A stretch of DNA of 64,000 nucleotides from Plumapathes pennacea (taxonomy: Eukaryota; Cnidaria; Anthozoa; Antipatharia; Myriopathidae): the NCBI GenBank assembly GCA_964036295.1, contig OZ038463.1, positions 6,005,274-6,069,273 on the forward strand. Reading direction: 5' to 3'. Positions 1 through 12,839 of the stretch are shown here, piece after piece. The notes beneath the pieces are model-generated. The model was given only the letters and a program-made list of their open reading frames with translations, had not been told where the DNA came from and searched no databases. How positions within the stretch are numbered: position 1 is the stretch's first letter; every line of letters starts with the position of its first letter. The translations under genes and the position numbers were made by a program.

Positions 1-134
1 GCCTTCCTTGCAACTGCTTAAGTTGCTTCATGACTGCGAGGGTCACTTTCCCTATCATTCAAAGACTGGTCAGCCTATTTATCACACAATATAGTGAAAT
101 TGGCATTTGATAGTTTGTTGAACTTTTCTGTTAG

Positions 135-3100
135 GATGGTTGATTCAGCACAAGCTTACGACGAGGAAGCAGTGGGTGATGCATTAAAGGAGACCACAGT
201 TCCCCGTGAAGATATCTTCATCACTTCAAAGGTCCACCCAAGGTTCCTTGGCTATGATGAAACTTTGAAGTCGGTAGAAGAATCCCTGAAGAAGCTCAAG
301 GTAAGGGGATGGGTGGTACTTTTAAGTTCTGAGGATGAGTGTGTATTCTATCAAGTGCTCTGCTAACTGAGGCTAGTCCTCTTACTATTGACTTGTAATC
401 ATTGTAAGCATGCATAGAATAACAAGATATGTGCCACAGAATAGCTATATAGAAGATGCCATTTTGACAAAATTAATTTTTGGCCAAAAGTCAGCTTCGC
501 TCCAAATCAGCTAGGGTACCAGTCTATGCCCCTACTTCCACCCTAAAAGAGCCATGCCCCTAGACCGAATGGGTCCCAGTTCCCAAGCTGGAATCTTCCC
601 CATGAAAGTTTGCTTGAGTTGGAAGTGAGTTTGCCTATACCACAAGACAGTACTGTTTCACCAGTTTATTTGTTTGTTTGTTGACAGGTGGACTACATTG
701 ATCTAATGTTGATTCACTCAATGGACTGTGATGAAGGGCCTGGGGCACATTTGGTCTGCCAGGAGGGGGAGCCCAAAGGATCGTGGGAGGATTCTTGGAA
801 AGCTCTGGAAGAAATGGTCACTCAAGGTAGGGTTTGTTTGTCATTTAGATAAATATCCGGTCAATCTGAAAAATCCGTTCCATTCCGCATCCCAATCATC
901 ATTATCGTCATCGTCATCATCACCATCACCATCATACTCATCGTCATCATCACCGTCATCATCATCACCATCATCATTATCAGGTCCATCATCATCATCA
1001 CCACCACCACCACCGTCATCATCATTACCACCGTCATCATCATTCACCACCATCATCGTCGTCATCACCATATTGTCACCATCATCACCATAAGCCAACG
1101 TCATCATCGACTATCGACCATCATTGTGTGTAATTACTGTTATCTGTAGGACATTTTCGGTCTATTCATGCAAGGAATATTGTATTTGGTTTTCTCTATA
1201 CAGGTAAGATCCGCAGTGTTGGAGTGAGCAATTTTGAAGTCTCAGACCTCCAGCGACTGTTGAGCTTTGCAGTAAAACCCGTCTCAGTTGTGCAAAATTT
1301 CTTTGATCCGTTTTACCAAGACCACGAGACGAGAGATTTTTGTGCGAAAAGGAAGATTCGCTATATGGGTTACAGGTATGTGATGTGATCTCGTACTAGC
1401 AGTAGTGCACATTGCTTCACAATTCGTCGGCGAGCCAAGGTGGAGTGGGGAGGGGGAGGTACGGTGACGTCATGCCAACCTCGGTTAGGACGTACCGTCA
1501 TGTGTTAAGTTTCATAATTGATTTTGGAAAAAACTCATCGAACTACTCGCGACATTTCACTCAACAGTACACTCGGTGATTCATGGGTCCAAGAAGGGTT
1601 GAAAGACAATCCTGTCCTTGCAGACGAAGGACTTCGAAAAATTGGTGCGAAATTCGACGCATCCGTCGCCCAAGTGGTGATCACGTGGGCGCTAGGAAAT
1701 GACGTCATCCAAATCCCGCGCTCTCGCAACCCCAACCACATTCAAACGAACTTCCACCTGAGCCATGTCACTCTCGACGACGAGGACCGACTGTATATCG
1801 ATGGCCTTGACGGAAAACTGCAGCTGCCCGACGAGCCGAGCGAAACCACAACGACGACAACCGACGAAAGTGGAAGCGAAAGCGAAGAATTAGACGAAGA
1901 AAATCCCGAATCGAGCCGAACGGCTCCGAAAGCGACCGAGGAGGATGAGGCTGGCGCAGACGAGCAGAAAGCACCGGTGAGAGACCTAACCATAATCGAC
2001 AAGGTATTTCTCGAGAAGAAAGTCGACCTGTCAGTCGCCACAATATTCTTGAGCTCGGACGATCAGTGGATATACTCTCTGGACGCTGCAACTGGAAAGC
2101 TGAACTGGAAATACGGCACAGCGGAAGATGGCGGCTCGTCATGCGCGTTCAATTTGGACGGGACCATCGTCTACTGCGGCACTGATGACAGCTACATGCG
2201 TGCCCTGAAGGTCGAGGACGGCTCCCTTATTTGGAAGTTCAAGACCGACGCTGCTGTGACGTCATCGCCCCGCGTGGACCCGGACGGAGCATTGTACTTT
2301 GGCGGTGTTGACGGGAATTTTTATGTCCTCAATTCTGATGGTTCGTTGAAATGGAAGAAGTCCTTGGGGGAGGAGATTTGGTCTTCGCCTGCTCTTCGTG
2401 ATGGCGGACGACAGATTTTTATTGCGTCCATGGGTGAAGATGCACCTAACACTTTTGCGTTGGACGGGAAAACTGGCACAATCATCTGGAAACAACACAT
2501 CGGCCCCTTGCTTATCTCCTCGCCCAGGCTAAGCCTCGACGGGAAGACGGTGTTCTTTTGCTCCCTCGACGGCAACTGCTACGCATTTGATGCGGACGAC
2601 GGCAGTGAACTCTGGGTATTCAAGGCCGATTCTGGGTTCCACTCCTCCCCTGCCGTGAGTAAATCTGACGGTACGCTGTATGTCGGGTCGTCAGAGGGAA
2701 ATATCTACGCTCTGGACTCAACGAATGGAAAACTAAAATGGGTAAAGCAAGGTAAGGGAAAACACTGCACATACACATTTCATCTAATACACGTAAAATA
2801 ACCAGCAAACATTGTCGCCCTTTCGTCTCATTACCAGTCCCACCTGAACCCCTGTCCCTTCAACGTTGTTTTCTTCTGGAGGGGGGATGGGACGGGCTTG
2901 TTTAATGGATTTTGTCATGAAGTAGAAGTGAGCACTCTTTTCGTTGTTGTTAGAACATTGTGGGGCGACAGTGTCAATCCCGAGTGTTTTTAAAATCAAC
3001 CAGTCACAAAGGATGTAAGTATATACTTTCAACCAAGCAGAAACCAAGCAAATTTACAAATGGTTTTACTTTGAAGAAAAGCCAACCATCAGTGCGAGAA

Positions 3101-4903
3101 AACGCCACCGTCACTTGCTTGCGTGCGGGTTGTTTTATTTTGTTCCTGATTGACCAGGATTCTGCCAAACTTGTTGGACCAATCCGAAAGCATAACAGAC
3201 GCAAACCCAAAGCCATCACCGATTACTTTCGACAGCCATCCAAAAATCGCTCTATCATACTGGGCCAATGCTGTCAGTAATCCGGCGCTCATGTCACAAA
3301 GATGCGCGCGTCCGGTCTGTCTGTCTGTGTGACAAAAAAAAGAAGACAGATGGACAGGCCAAAACGGGTGAGCGTAGCCATGGGAACGATATTTTTCAGT
3401 TTAACTTATGAATAAAGACTTGGGATACGTTAAGAAATCGCCTTAACGTGTGTGGTATCTTGGATCCAAGAGAAATATCGTTCTGCAAAAACAAAATAAT
3501 TGACCCAAATTTAAAAAGATCAAATTGAACAGTGAACGAGATCAAATTTCTTTTTTGCGCGTGCAAAAGTTCTTGGTTGCGGGTTTTCTAAACCGTGGAA
3601 TCCTTCTATCATTGAAAACGAATTGAAACTACACTCTTTAAATATTTGTTGCAGCTGATTGCATAACAAATGTGACGTCACGGGCCGTAATAGAACAAAT
3701 AATTAAAATATCAGCGACTTTTCAACGCGAGGGCGCGTGGCTCGCCGTGATCGTATAGTGGTTAGTACATTGCGTTGTGGCCGCAATAACCCAGGTTCGA
3801 ATCCTGGTCACGGCACTTTTTGTTTTCGCTTTTTTTTTTCTTTTTTAATTACGTTTCTTTTTCTTCTCTCTTACACTGTAACTAAACGAAGCGACCGAAC
3901 ATGTTTTAATTTCAACTACGAAGTTCTCGTTTTTTGAAGCTTCTTATAAATACATACGATGTGTTTCGAACGATCGAAACAAAGTCCGCCGTAGAAAATT
4001 TCTGTTCCGGCCGCTTTTTTCCAGTCGGTAAAAGCGACTAAATCTTATTTGTCGTGCCGGAGTGCCGGGTAAATTAAAATGAAAGCATTTTTTCTTGAGA
4101 GAACTTTCTTAAATGTATATTAACTTCCTGAGTAGGGAAGGATGAGTGGTTCCCGAACGGTTGGAATGTTTTTGTAATCCAATGCAATGCAGCGACTTAT
4201 TGATTAGCTAGCCGCGAAGCTCCTAGTCGGGCTCCTAGTACAGGCTGTGAGAGCTCGTGTACTGTAAGTCGAGCGGCGGGTCTCAAGAATATACCCCCGA
4301 TATACGGTATATAAAACAGTAAACTACTTTTGTCTTAGAAATGGCTGGGGGACTGTTAAGCTTTTTGGTGCTTTCTGAAACTGCTTTTTCGACCAATGAA
4401 CTGATGTCCTCCTCGGTAGTCATCTCGTAATGTTTTTGTGACTAAATAAATAAACTGTGTTCGGATATTGTCAATAACTAGCGACAGTTCGCGAGCCGGG
4501 ACTTATCGAAGGAATTATTTATATTTGATGGATCATAAGACAGTCACCGCTGACCAGTTTGCATGGAGATTTGAACCTTTTGTTTCTTGCAGGCAAAGGG
4601 GAGCTTATGTCCTCGCCGTTTGTGTCACCAGATGGCAGGCTGTACATCGCCTCCGCAGTGGGCGAGGTGCTCGCTTTGAACCCAGCCGACGGAAAACTCA
4701 TCTGGAAGTTCAAATCTGAAGACTCCAGTATTTGGTCCTCACCCAAACTGGCAACAAACGGGCTTCTATTTATTGGCGGCATTGATACGTACGTGTATGC
4801 TATAAATAGCACTGACGGTAGTATGGTGTGGAGGTTCAAGACCAACGGTCCTGTAGTGGGAACCCCCCTGATCACTTCTGCATTTGCAGTTCCACAAGCA
4901 TAG
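135..4903 (+). CDS. Aldo-keto reductase fused to an eight-repeat PQQ-like beta-propeller (3' part of gene)
   Basis: Exons read here: 135-300, 688-826, 1204-1375, 1568-2751 and 4593-4903 (TAG stop). All junctions are GT-AG and keep frame; earlier exons lie left of the window. The N-terminal part is an aldo-keto reductase (NADPH-dependent carbonyl reduction). The catalytic tetrad is visible as Asp and Tyr in VDSAQAY, Lys in ITSKV and His in LMLIHS, followed by GVSNFE, SVVQNFF and the IPRSRNPNHI cofactor loop. A Ser/Thr/Glu/Asp-rich linker follows, then eight PQQ-like blades of the type G..DG..Y.LD...G.LKW....SSP. The 1184-nt exon 1568-2751 runs without a break from reductase through linker into blade 6, so the fusion is not an exon-joining error. 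Blade 6 is split by the last intron. Substrate is unknown; the propeller may bind a ligand or partner rather than PQQ. The start is not in the window. Confident for the domains, less so for the last few residues. Confidence 0.85.
890..1110. repeat. TCA/CAT-rich simple repeat in aldo-keto reductase intron
   Basis: Imperfect trinucleotide array of tca/ccatcatcatc units inside the intron between the exons ending at 826 and starting at 1204. It makes low-complexity poly-Ser/Pro and poly-Asp open frames on the two strands that are not genes. Confidence 0.85.
3030..3258. mobile_element. Degraded MITE, family B copy
   Basis: This matches the interior and right end of the copy at 63602-63932: shared stretches include ttttactttgaaga, agtgcgaga, ggaccaat and the terminal gattactttcgacag. 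The left inverted repeat is not recognisable. It lies in the last intron of the aldo-keto reductase/PQQ gene. Confidence 0.55.
3744..3815 (+). tRNA. tRNA-His (anticodon GTG)
   Basis: A 72-nt cloverleaf. Acceptor stem GCCGTGA pairs with TCACGGC and is followed by discriminator A. The anticodon stem TTGCG/CGCAA encloses loop TTGTGGC, so the anticodon is GTG at 3777-3779. The T arm reads CCAGG-TTCGAAT-CCTGG, a perfect B box, and the D arm holds the A box around tagtggtta. No intron. It matches the conserved animal tRNA-His closely and should be functional. It lies in the sense orientation inside the last intron of the aldo-keto reductase/PQQ gene. Confidence 0.95.
3817..3821 (+). terminator. RNA polymerase III terminator of tRNA-His
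   Basis: A run of five T residues starts two bases after the discriminator base, with a longer T run near 3831. Both fit Pol III termination. Confidence 0.8.
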
Positions 4904-7900
4904 GAATTTTTTGTTTCTCTGTCATGCAGGTGTCAGTAAATCTAGTGCACTAAAATAGTGTAATGCTAATGTTATGCTACTCCCCCTCCCCCTCCCCCTC
5001 CCCTTCTCTATGAGGGACCTTTCAGCATGAATACAAATTTCCAACCTTTCAGTCAAGGATTGAAAAGCTGTCAATTTCCCCCTTTTTCTAGACTGAGAAG
5101 TCTCTCCTTTTCCCTCCATGAGGGGTGGCGAATGGTACCTAGAAAATCGTGGGTCTTGGAAAGTTTTGGTCCAATCTCAGAATCTTGGCCGTCCTTCTTA
5201 TGAGTCTCAGAGCCTCTTTGTTGTTGTTGTTGTTTCTTTCCGTCTTGGAGTCTCGGAGTGGTTGTAGCCTCAGTCTCGGATTTTCAAACAAGGGTCTCTG
5301 CATCTTGCTGAGTCTCGGATTTTACCATTCGCCACCCCTTTCATGATGATATTATTTGCAGGAGTCCAGTCTTATGTGCAGAAGAGTATGGTGTGCATAA
5401 AATGGGGTCACGACTGGGCTCCTACTATACCATCTTGGATGGAAAAGGAGGGCAGCTGTTCACAGTCTATCCTTTCTTCCACTTTCCTGTTGAGTTTAAT
5501 GGTTACTGTGCAAATTCTTGGGTTGCAAAGGAGTTCTGAAACCCTTTAACTCCCATGCTCAAAAGGCAAATTCTCATAACCTTTGAAGAGGAAAAGGTAT
5601 GAGTGATGAGGTGAGAAGTGATAGTTTAATCAGCCTTCATCTAAACAAGTTATCAAAAGTCAAGTTTTCCATTCTGCATGTGATATCTCTCTGGTGAGAA
5701 ACTGAAGAAGAAAATTGAAGTTGACCACTCTTGGGAGCAAAAGAGTTTTAAAAACAGCAATCACTCCTGAGCTCTTAATACTAATTCTCCCAACTATGTG
5801 GTCAGAAATGCGATACAATCACATTTCGTCTAAGCAGGCTATCAATCACTATTAGCTGTCTGACCTTTAGCCAGATATTTTCCCACCCACTGTTACCTCT
5901 GACCAGTGACACACATACCCAGTACCTCCCATCCAAGTCCAACAGACAATTAGGGAACTCGGTTTGACCATTGGTCAACGTAACTGGGGGCATGACTATG
6001 CATCAGATTGACCATTCTGTCCATCGGTCACCATTTTGGGTGCCTGTTTGGACGCTTTTCATCCATTAGTCCACCAAACACAGTTGGTCAACATTTTGGA
6101 GGCCTGAAGGCACAGCACTAGGATATTTTCACTTGCTATACTTCTATCAGACTATCTGACACCATTGGACCATCAGCTGTGTCCAATGAAAGTCTGTTGG
6201 TTAGATTTAGGCTCTATTTCTAGCATTTCCCCAGTCTGTCTATCGGACGCAGTCTGTCTATCGGACGCAGTCTGATCGATTCTATGCTTGTCCATTGGAC
6301 TCAGGTGGGGTGTATTGAACAACCCAGTAAAAATGAAATTGATTTACCCTTAGCAGTATTAACTTATACAATAAAGATTAAATATACAATATATTACTGT
6401 CTATGCTGTATTTAAGGTGGCATACCATGTACCTGTACCACATGATGCCATATTAGCTGGAGTAATAATAAAATAACTACCTAATATGTAAAACCATGTA
6501 TTATTTGTTTGCCAGACCAAAACCTGAGGAGGCATCCTTGGAGTCCCTGCATACACATACTTACAGTATGAAATACATATTGAATACAGAGAAAATCACA
6601 ATTTTGCCAAAATGGGCTCACAAGGGAGTAGTGATAAATGCCCGAAAGGGGGTATCAGGAGTCTAATTTGGTTGAGCATATTGCATTGTTCAGGCCTAAT
6701 TGCAGAATACCCTGCCACTCGAAAGCAGGCCATTTTTGACAAAAAGCATGGGCTATAGCCTTTGTGTTTTTTCTAAAAATGGTCATTTTTGGGCTAATCT
6801 CAGAATCACACGAAATTTTCAAAACACGTTCCTGGTGCTATAATGACGGTTTTGATATACAATTATTGATATTTTATCCAACAGGTCGCGAGAAATTAGG
6901 GCAAATCATCAACTAAAATTGACACTTCTAACAATTATATTGCAAAAATTATCGTTGTATTCCCAGGAAGGTTTCCTGGAAGTTTCAAAATCGGCCACTT
7001 TTGACAAAAAGCATGTGCTATAGCCTACGTGTTCGGGAGTGGTAATCGGGATTGTCAATTACCACTCCCGAGATACCACTCCTGATTACCCCTCCCGATT
7101 GCCACTCCCGATTATCACTCCCGATTATCACTCACAATTACAGCTCCCGATTGACACTCCCGATTATCACTCACAATACCACTCCCGATTATCACTTACA
7201 ATTACCACTCCCGATTGCCACTCCCGATTATCACTCACAATAATTATTACCACTCCGATTATCATTCACAATTACCACTCCCGATTATCATATAGTTAAA
7301 AGAAAAATGTATAAACAAATTCAAAACAATTCAAAACAAATCAAAACAAATATCTTGTGATTCGCCCAACATTCGCTAAAACGCGCCCGCATCACACGCT
7401 TTGAAGTCTAAAGTCAACTACTACCTCGGGTCTGGCTCTCGGAAGCGCGGGATATGCAGCCGCGTATGGCCGGGGGCAAAAACTATGCGCGGCAAGGGAC
7501 TGGGGCGAGGATTTTTACGAGCACTGCCGGCAGGCATAATTCGCCAATTTTACGAGTATAATTTATCCAAGCCTAGCACGTGAGAGATAATGACGTTGCG
7601 TGCGCTTGTCCACACGTTTACGTTTGACTGGTCGCATCAGCTGTCACATGAGGAGTGAACATCTCGAAATCCAATGACCTCGTTCATGGCCAAATATATA
7701 TGCTATATATAAATCCGGGATATGAATATATGCAATAATGGGCAAACTACTCATTTTCTTGTCTCCTGTTGGCTTTTTTACAAGACTGCTCAATCATTTC
7801 TACTCACATGGAAAATTCTGCAGAACACAAACTTGCTACTGCCACATGCAGTAAAACCTTGATTGATGTAGGGTGATTGTAACAATCGTTGGAGTCTCAA

Positions 7901-8955
7901 GAAACGTTGTACATCTATGTACAAGTTGGTTCCTACACAACTTGTTCGATTTTTGAATCTCAAATTTCTTCGCCTAAAATCTCAAATTTCTCAGTTCGCC
8001 TAAAATCTTCAAATCCAAAATGCCAAGCGTACGTTTTTGAGTTTTGATGAAAGAAACAAATTTGATTCGAAATCATGCTATATTTATAAATTGTGGACAT
8101 TTTTTGCAAACGAGAGACAACCGGGGGGGGGGGGGTCGGCTATTAATCCCATTGATTTTATAGTTGGCCATCTCTATTTTGTTTATAGTATCCACGTGAC
8201 TTAAAGCACCACTACACGAAATTTCAGAAAAATATCTATTTTGTACTTAAAACGTCCATATTTGCCAGGGCAATACCTTAACCAGTTACTAAGTCATATT
8301 CACCGCAAGCTCAGACAACAGCCAGGGCATTCTTAGTGAGCACTATTACTAGCAGGGGAAAGACCATGGGTAATGTAAAGACAGTAAACTGCAGACTTAT
8401 TTAGAGAGAGCTTTATTGTAGGCCATCAGGAAATACAAAGGTATTTGAATTTTTGTGTCATAACGAAAAGAAAAATTGTTACACCCGAGGAAATCCTGTA
8501 ATATCACTTCCTGTAAACTTCTGAAGATTTGTGTAAAGTGCTGTCCACCAATCAGTGAGTCAGTGCCTGATGATATAGAAATCCCACAATCAGAATGAAA
8601 TTACTCTTACTTTGCTCTTCACGCCGTCCCTTCCCCAGGGGCAGTCCAGAAAGTAATCCTTAGTATTTAGTGTGTCAGTGCTCCGCACTATTCTCAAAAT
8701 CCTCCAAATTCCATACTCACAAATCCCTATCCCAGACCAAAATGACAAAATCCAGCGTCCTATTTCAGACCAAAACACTTAAAACCCATAACTCATGCGC
8801 AGCACATACCAAAGCATACCTAAGCATGTAAAGTGTATATGCCACTCGGAAAACCTAAGGTAATGAATCATAAGTCACGTTGTGGGTTTCGGTCATGTGA
8901 CCCGTCTGGTGTAAGGGGCCTATTTGCTATGAATAAAATGAGTAGTGATACTTAC
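4904..8955. other. Intergenic region without a recognisable gene
   Basis: No open frame here combines splice signals with recognisable protein similarity. It contains short repeated phrases (gtctgtctatcggacgca in tandem near 6235-6270; 'tctcagaatctt/gagtctcgg' repeats near 5170-5330), a minisatellite at 7036-7290, and an AT-rich stretch at 7680-8240. The 3' ends of the flanking convergent genes may extend into it. Confidence 0.6.
7036..7290. repeat. Minisatellite of 'ccactcccgatta' units
   Basis: About 18 imperfect head-to-tail units of 13-15 bp with core cactcccgattaYca. The left edge begins with the reverse complement (cgggagtggtaatcggg at 7033-7050), so the array starts with a small hairpin. 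The serine/proline-rich open frames across it are repeat artefacts. Confidence 0.85.
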
Positions 8956-11166
8956 GAGAAACCACCGTCTTCATCGTCGTCCTTAGCCTACAGATAGTAC
9001 GTAATAATAAGACCCTGCTTCACCTTTGTTGATCAAAAGGCAGAGCAAATGCCAGAGTACTGTGTTTACTTTTCGTTTGTGTGGGAGTAGTGGGGGGGGG
9101 GGGGGGGGGGGGGGTGGAGAAAAAGGCAAGTCTAGCAGGTCTCTTGACTAAAGTCTGGAACTTAAAAAAGAATGTTATTTTCTTTATTCTATATAACAGT
9201 AGGTGTGGTCAAGTTAAAATTCTAGTCTTGGTTTCCCGAAAGTGCAGTCACGCTTTTTAAAGGCATTTTGGGAAAGCCGATGTTTCTATAAATGCACGCC
9301 ATAGAAATGGTAGGCCAAGATTTTAACACTAAAACACAAACCTTCAGTCTCGCAAATATGCCCAACAGCTGGTCTTGGACTTGGCTCAGTCTTTTGTCCG
9401 GGTGCTTGAGTCTCTCGCCATTCTCGCTCAGTCGTCTTTGTCGCTCTTGTTCCATTTCGTCGTCCACTGATGCCGAACGTAGTCGAGACATTTGAAGATC
9501 TTCCGATCTTCTACGCTGTTCGCGTTCCTTTGCCTTAATGGTTATCTGTGCATACAATTGCATATATAAATGCACGCTTCCGTTTGCGTTTGCGATATTT
9601 ATATAAGTGTTGCCTCAGTGCCTGTGCTGTTGTCTATGCCTGTGCTATTCTATGCATGTGCCGGTGCTTGTCTCGTGTCTGTCTGCGATTGTGTGTGTCT
9701 GTACTTGTGTCTGTTTGTGATTGTTTGTCTATGTCTGTACTAGCGGTGCATGTGCATCTGCTTGTGCTCAGTTGTCTGTATGTGCCTGTTTCCGTGCTTG
9801 TGTCTATTTGTGTGTCAGTTACCTGCATGATTCTGTGGCTGCCTTTGTCTACGCGCACGTGAATACGATGGCTGCATCACCCCCCCCCCCCCTCCCCCCC
9901 TCTTGAATGGTTCGACTTCGTTTACCAATTCACAACAAAAAGAGCTTCTAAGTATCCAATGTCTCCACTATCTCTACCTGCATCTTCTTGTAGGCGGACT
10001 TGAGGTCTTCGTGAACTTTGCTGAGCTTGGCACTAGCTACAGCCATCGCCACGGAGTGTTCGTCGTCAGCTTTCGGATCAAGCATGGCTTGCATCTCTTT
10101 CATCCTTCTCTCACGCTCCTTCTCGAACACTTCAACAACCTGTTGAAGAATATCAATCCACAACAACAACAAAGGATAAAAATGATAACGACAACATCAA
10201 TCCAAAGACAACAAATAATAGAAAAGATAACGACGCCACAACTATATCATAATGATAACGACAACAAAACACTGACTGCTAACGATAAACGACAATATTA
10301 AACTTTAATAATAACGTTAACGAAACACTATTGACGACATATAACGATAATGAGAACAGCAATAACGAAAACGACGACAACTAAGATTATATAAGTTGAC
10401 ATAACAATAACAAAACAATAATGAATGTCCATAACGACTTTATTTCATAAACTCTGGTGTGATATAGAGATTTCCGCCACTGAGAAATGTCGTATCTGAA
10501 CACACGTAAAAATACGATATTTTTACGTGTGTTAATATCAGCCAAGCGTGATCTTGCATGTTTTTGCATTTCTTAGTGGCGGAAATCTCTGTATCACACC
10601 AGAGTTTATGAAATAAATAGAATAATACACGGACGCTTGGAGATATTAAATTTATCTTCTCGTGTTCATCTCGATATCTCACTCGTGAGATGTCGAGATG
10701 AACACTCGAAAATTTCATATCTCCGCGCGCCCATGTATTATTCTCTATATAATAAGGACAATACCCAATGAAATTGACGATGAGGGATGGCGGATAACTA
10801 ATATGAAGATCTGCACCTAGTGAAAACTAAGTATTAATCTTCCTAGTGCATAAACTTCAATTCATTGCACACGATCTGTTTCGCCCACCCCACCCCTCAG
10901 AGTGGCCCACTTACTTCGTGGGTGGCAAATAGATGCAGTAATTCCTCGTGCACGGCACACAGGCGGTCTGCCGTCTCATGTACCACCGCCTCGTCTTCCG
11001 GTGACGCCGGAAATGGACAAGATATACGTCGTTCTCGTTCTCTGTCCTCTGCAAAATTCACCAGCCGCGTGATGTCTTCGGGGGAGGTATGGTCCAAATC
11101 AAGTTTTTGAAACACTCCCGGACACAGGGGCCAGTGATTCTCATCCCCGCTCAGACAACTCACGTC
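8956..11166 (-). CDS. Unrecognised charged coiled-coil protein (internal exons)
   Basis: Four minus-strand exons with canonical sites and codon-phase continuity: 10915-11166 (84 codons), 9978-10139 (54), 9342-9545 (68) and 8956-8987 (32 nt). The product is rich in Glu, Arg and Lys with heptad-like helices: AEDRERERRISCPF, HETADRLCAVHEELLHLFA, FEKERERRMKEMQAML, AKLSKVHEDLKSAYKKM, KAKEREQRRRSEDLQ and LSQVQDQLLGIFARLK, then an acidic AKDDDEDGG exon. No family is recognised. RRxS sites (RRIS, RRRS, RRLS) resemble basophilic kinase sites. Neither the start nor the stop codon was found; exons probably remain on both sides. No function is assigned. The three long exons are confident, the 32-nt exon less so. 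Confidence 0.6.
9093..9114. repeat. Poly-G tract
   Basis: About 22 consecutive G residues in an intron or the 3' region of the coiled-coil gene. Similar homopolymer G or C runs occur at 11383-11399, 23226-23256 and 31812-31832. Confidence 0.9.
10437..10616. mobile_element. Short palindromic MITE-like element
   Basis: Arms of about 51 bp: tttatttcataaactctgg at 10437 recurs inverted as ccagagtttatgaaataaa ending at 10616. The middle carries a second hairpin (cgtaaaaatacg / cgatatttttacg). It lies in an intron of the coiled-coil gene. No coding capacity. Confidence 0.75.
10617..10752. mobile_element. Second palindromic MITE-like element abutting the first
   Basis: The ends agaataatacacggacgc (left) and the inverted equivalent gcgcgcccatgtattattct (right) flank an inner hairpin, gttcatctcgatatctcac / gagatgtcgagatgaac. 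It starts where the preceding palindrome ends, so two independent foldbacks sit side by side. Confidence 0.65.
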
Positions 11167-12839
11167 CTGTGTGACAGAAGAATAAAAGTGGTTACTCAGG
11201 CGTTTGGGCAGAGGACGGGCGGTACCATGACGGTTCATCAATAAACCCGGACCAAAACATGCGATTTTCCATAACCCAGTTTTTCAAACCTCCGATATTT
11301 GTCCCAGATCAAAAAGATAAAATATAGTACCCAATTAAATACCAGGACGCTTGAAAACCACATCCTTTGGGGCTGCAAGTACCCCCCCCCCCCCCCCCCT
11401 CTCCCAGCCTTGCCGCTCGTAGTTGTATTCAGTCAAGTCTTGTGTTTCTGCCAGTCTCCCCCAGTGGACTAATAAGCAGCCCCTCAGTATAACAGTGTGT
11501 CTTGTACTTGATTCTGTACGCTGGTTCCTGCATTGCCCTTTTTTTTGCTGGACGTTGGTTATTATAATTATGTTGTAAAGTAATAATACATGGTCGCTAT
11601 TTTTTGTAAAATGCAATTTTTCTGCAAAATCGCCTGTTTCAGGTATCTCGTTCCATTAGACGGGTAAATCACTACTACTTGAGCTCGTTCTGTCATCTCA
11701 CTGTCAATGGCAGAATGCGTAAAAGCTTGGGAAGTTTTGCATGCAGAGAAACAGCATTGTTCATGACACACTTTATGCGAACGTAACTAATTCGACGTAT
11801 GAATAAGGAGTCGTTCTTTAGTCGAATTCAATTTAGTCAAATTCAACTTGACAGAAATACTAGTACCCTCTTGATTAAGGACAAACAAGCTACGTGATAA
11901 AAAGTGTACTGCACTCAGTAGCTAAGCGCCCTCGGACTAAAATTCTTAATTAAGCTCTGAACCAAACAGTAGCAGGAAGATTCTTCACCTGCGAAGGTAA
12001 CTCTCTGACAATTTTCCCCGTCTAAACCAGTCGATCTGTATTCTACGGAACTTCCACTGTATGGGCCCTCTTACCGTGCATAATAGTTGCTTTGTGTTTA
12101 CATTATTTTAAACCCTTATTTAGAAATGCCACGTGAAATTTTTCTGACCTGGTACTGTCCTTGTTGCCTTTTCAACATCTCTGTAATTCTTCTATTTCTC
12201 GTTCCTTCAGATTTTATCAGAAAATTTCGTCGTGCACGTCACAATTTACTACATTACGTAATTCGTTACGTCAGCCAATCAAAGCATCGTGGAAAGACTT
12301 TTCTTGCATCACGTCATGGGACGCTAGAACTTCCGGTGTAAAAACGAAAATCCATCTAACTTCAGGAAACTTATCAAAACGCTTCATTCGTATTGCTCGC
12401 AAAGGGGGTTTTTTTTTTTCACTCTCTTAGTTCGGAAAAATTGATCATACGTATATAAGTAATCATATGAGTGAGAGTGCAATTAGTGATTTGCACCAGG
12501 AGTGACGTTTGAAAATTGTACCAAAGTTGCACGAGCCGTTAGGCGAAGCGGTTAGGTCCGTACTGCCAAAACCTGGCGGGCCGATGAAAAAAACTTTACC
12601 AAACACCTACAGTATATACGAGTCAAAAATGTCATGTACACACATGTGTAAGGCGTAACCGTCATTTTTGGTTTAGTGTCGCCAAAGAAACTTTGGTCGA
12701 AACCTAAACTAGCGGCGACAGAGTTATCAGAGCATAGGTATAGGTCAGCGGTCAGACAAGATGGACGCTGCTTTTTTGCGCTAACCCTACCTTGGACGTA
12801 AATGTAGCTTAAACTAGCGAGACTCTTCAAAATTCAACT
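11167..12839. other. Region without a recognised gene
   Basis: Holds a poly-C run (11383-11399) and AT-rich sequence. The last few hundred bases before 12840 are probably the 5' untranslated region of the LINE copy that follows, but its 5' boundary cannot be fixed here. Upstream exons of the minus-strand coiled-coil gene may also lie here unseen. Confidence 0.5.

Noticed and set aside
841-1107. Poly-Asp and poly-Ser/Pro open frames
   Set aside because: They are translations of a TCA/CAT simple repeat within an intron and show no other coding signal.
7036-7290. CRISPR-like spaced repeats
   Set aside because: Units of 13-15 bp are contiguous, with no unique spacers, in a eukaryotic context. 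It is a minisatellite.
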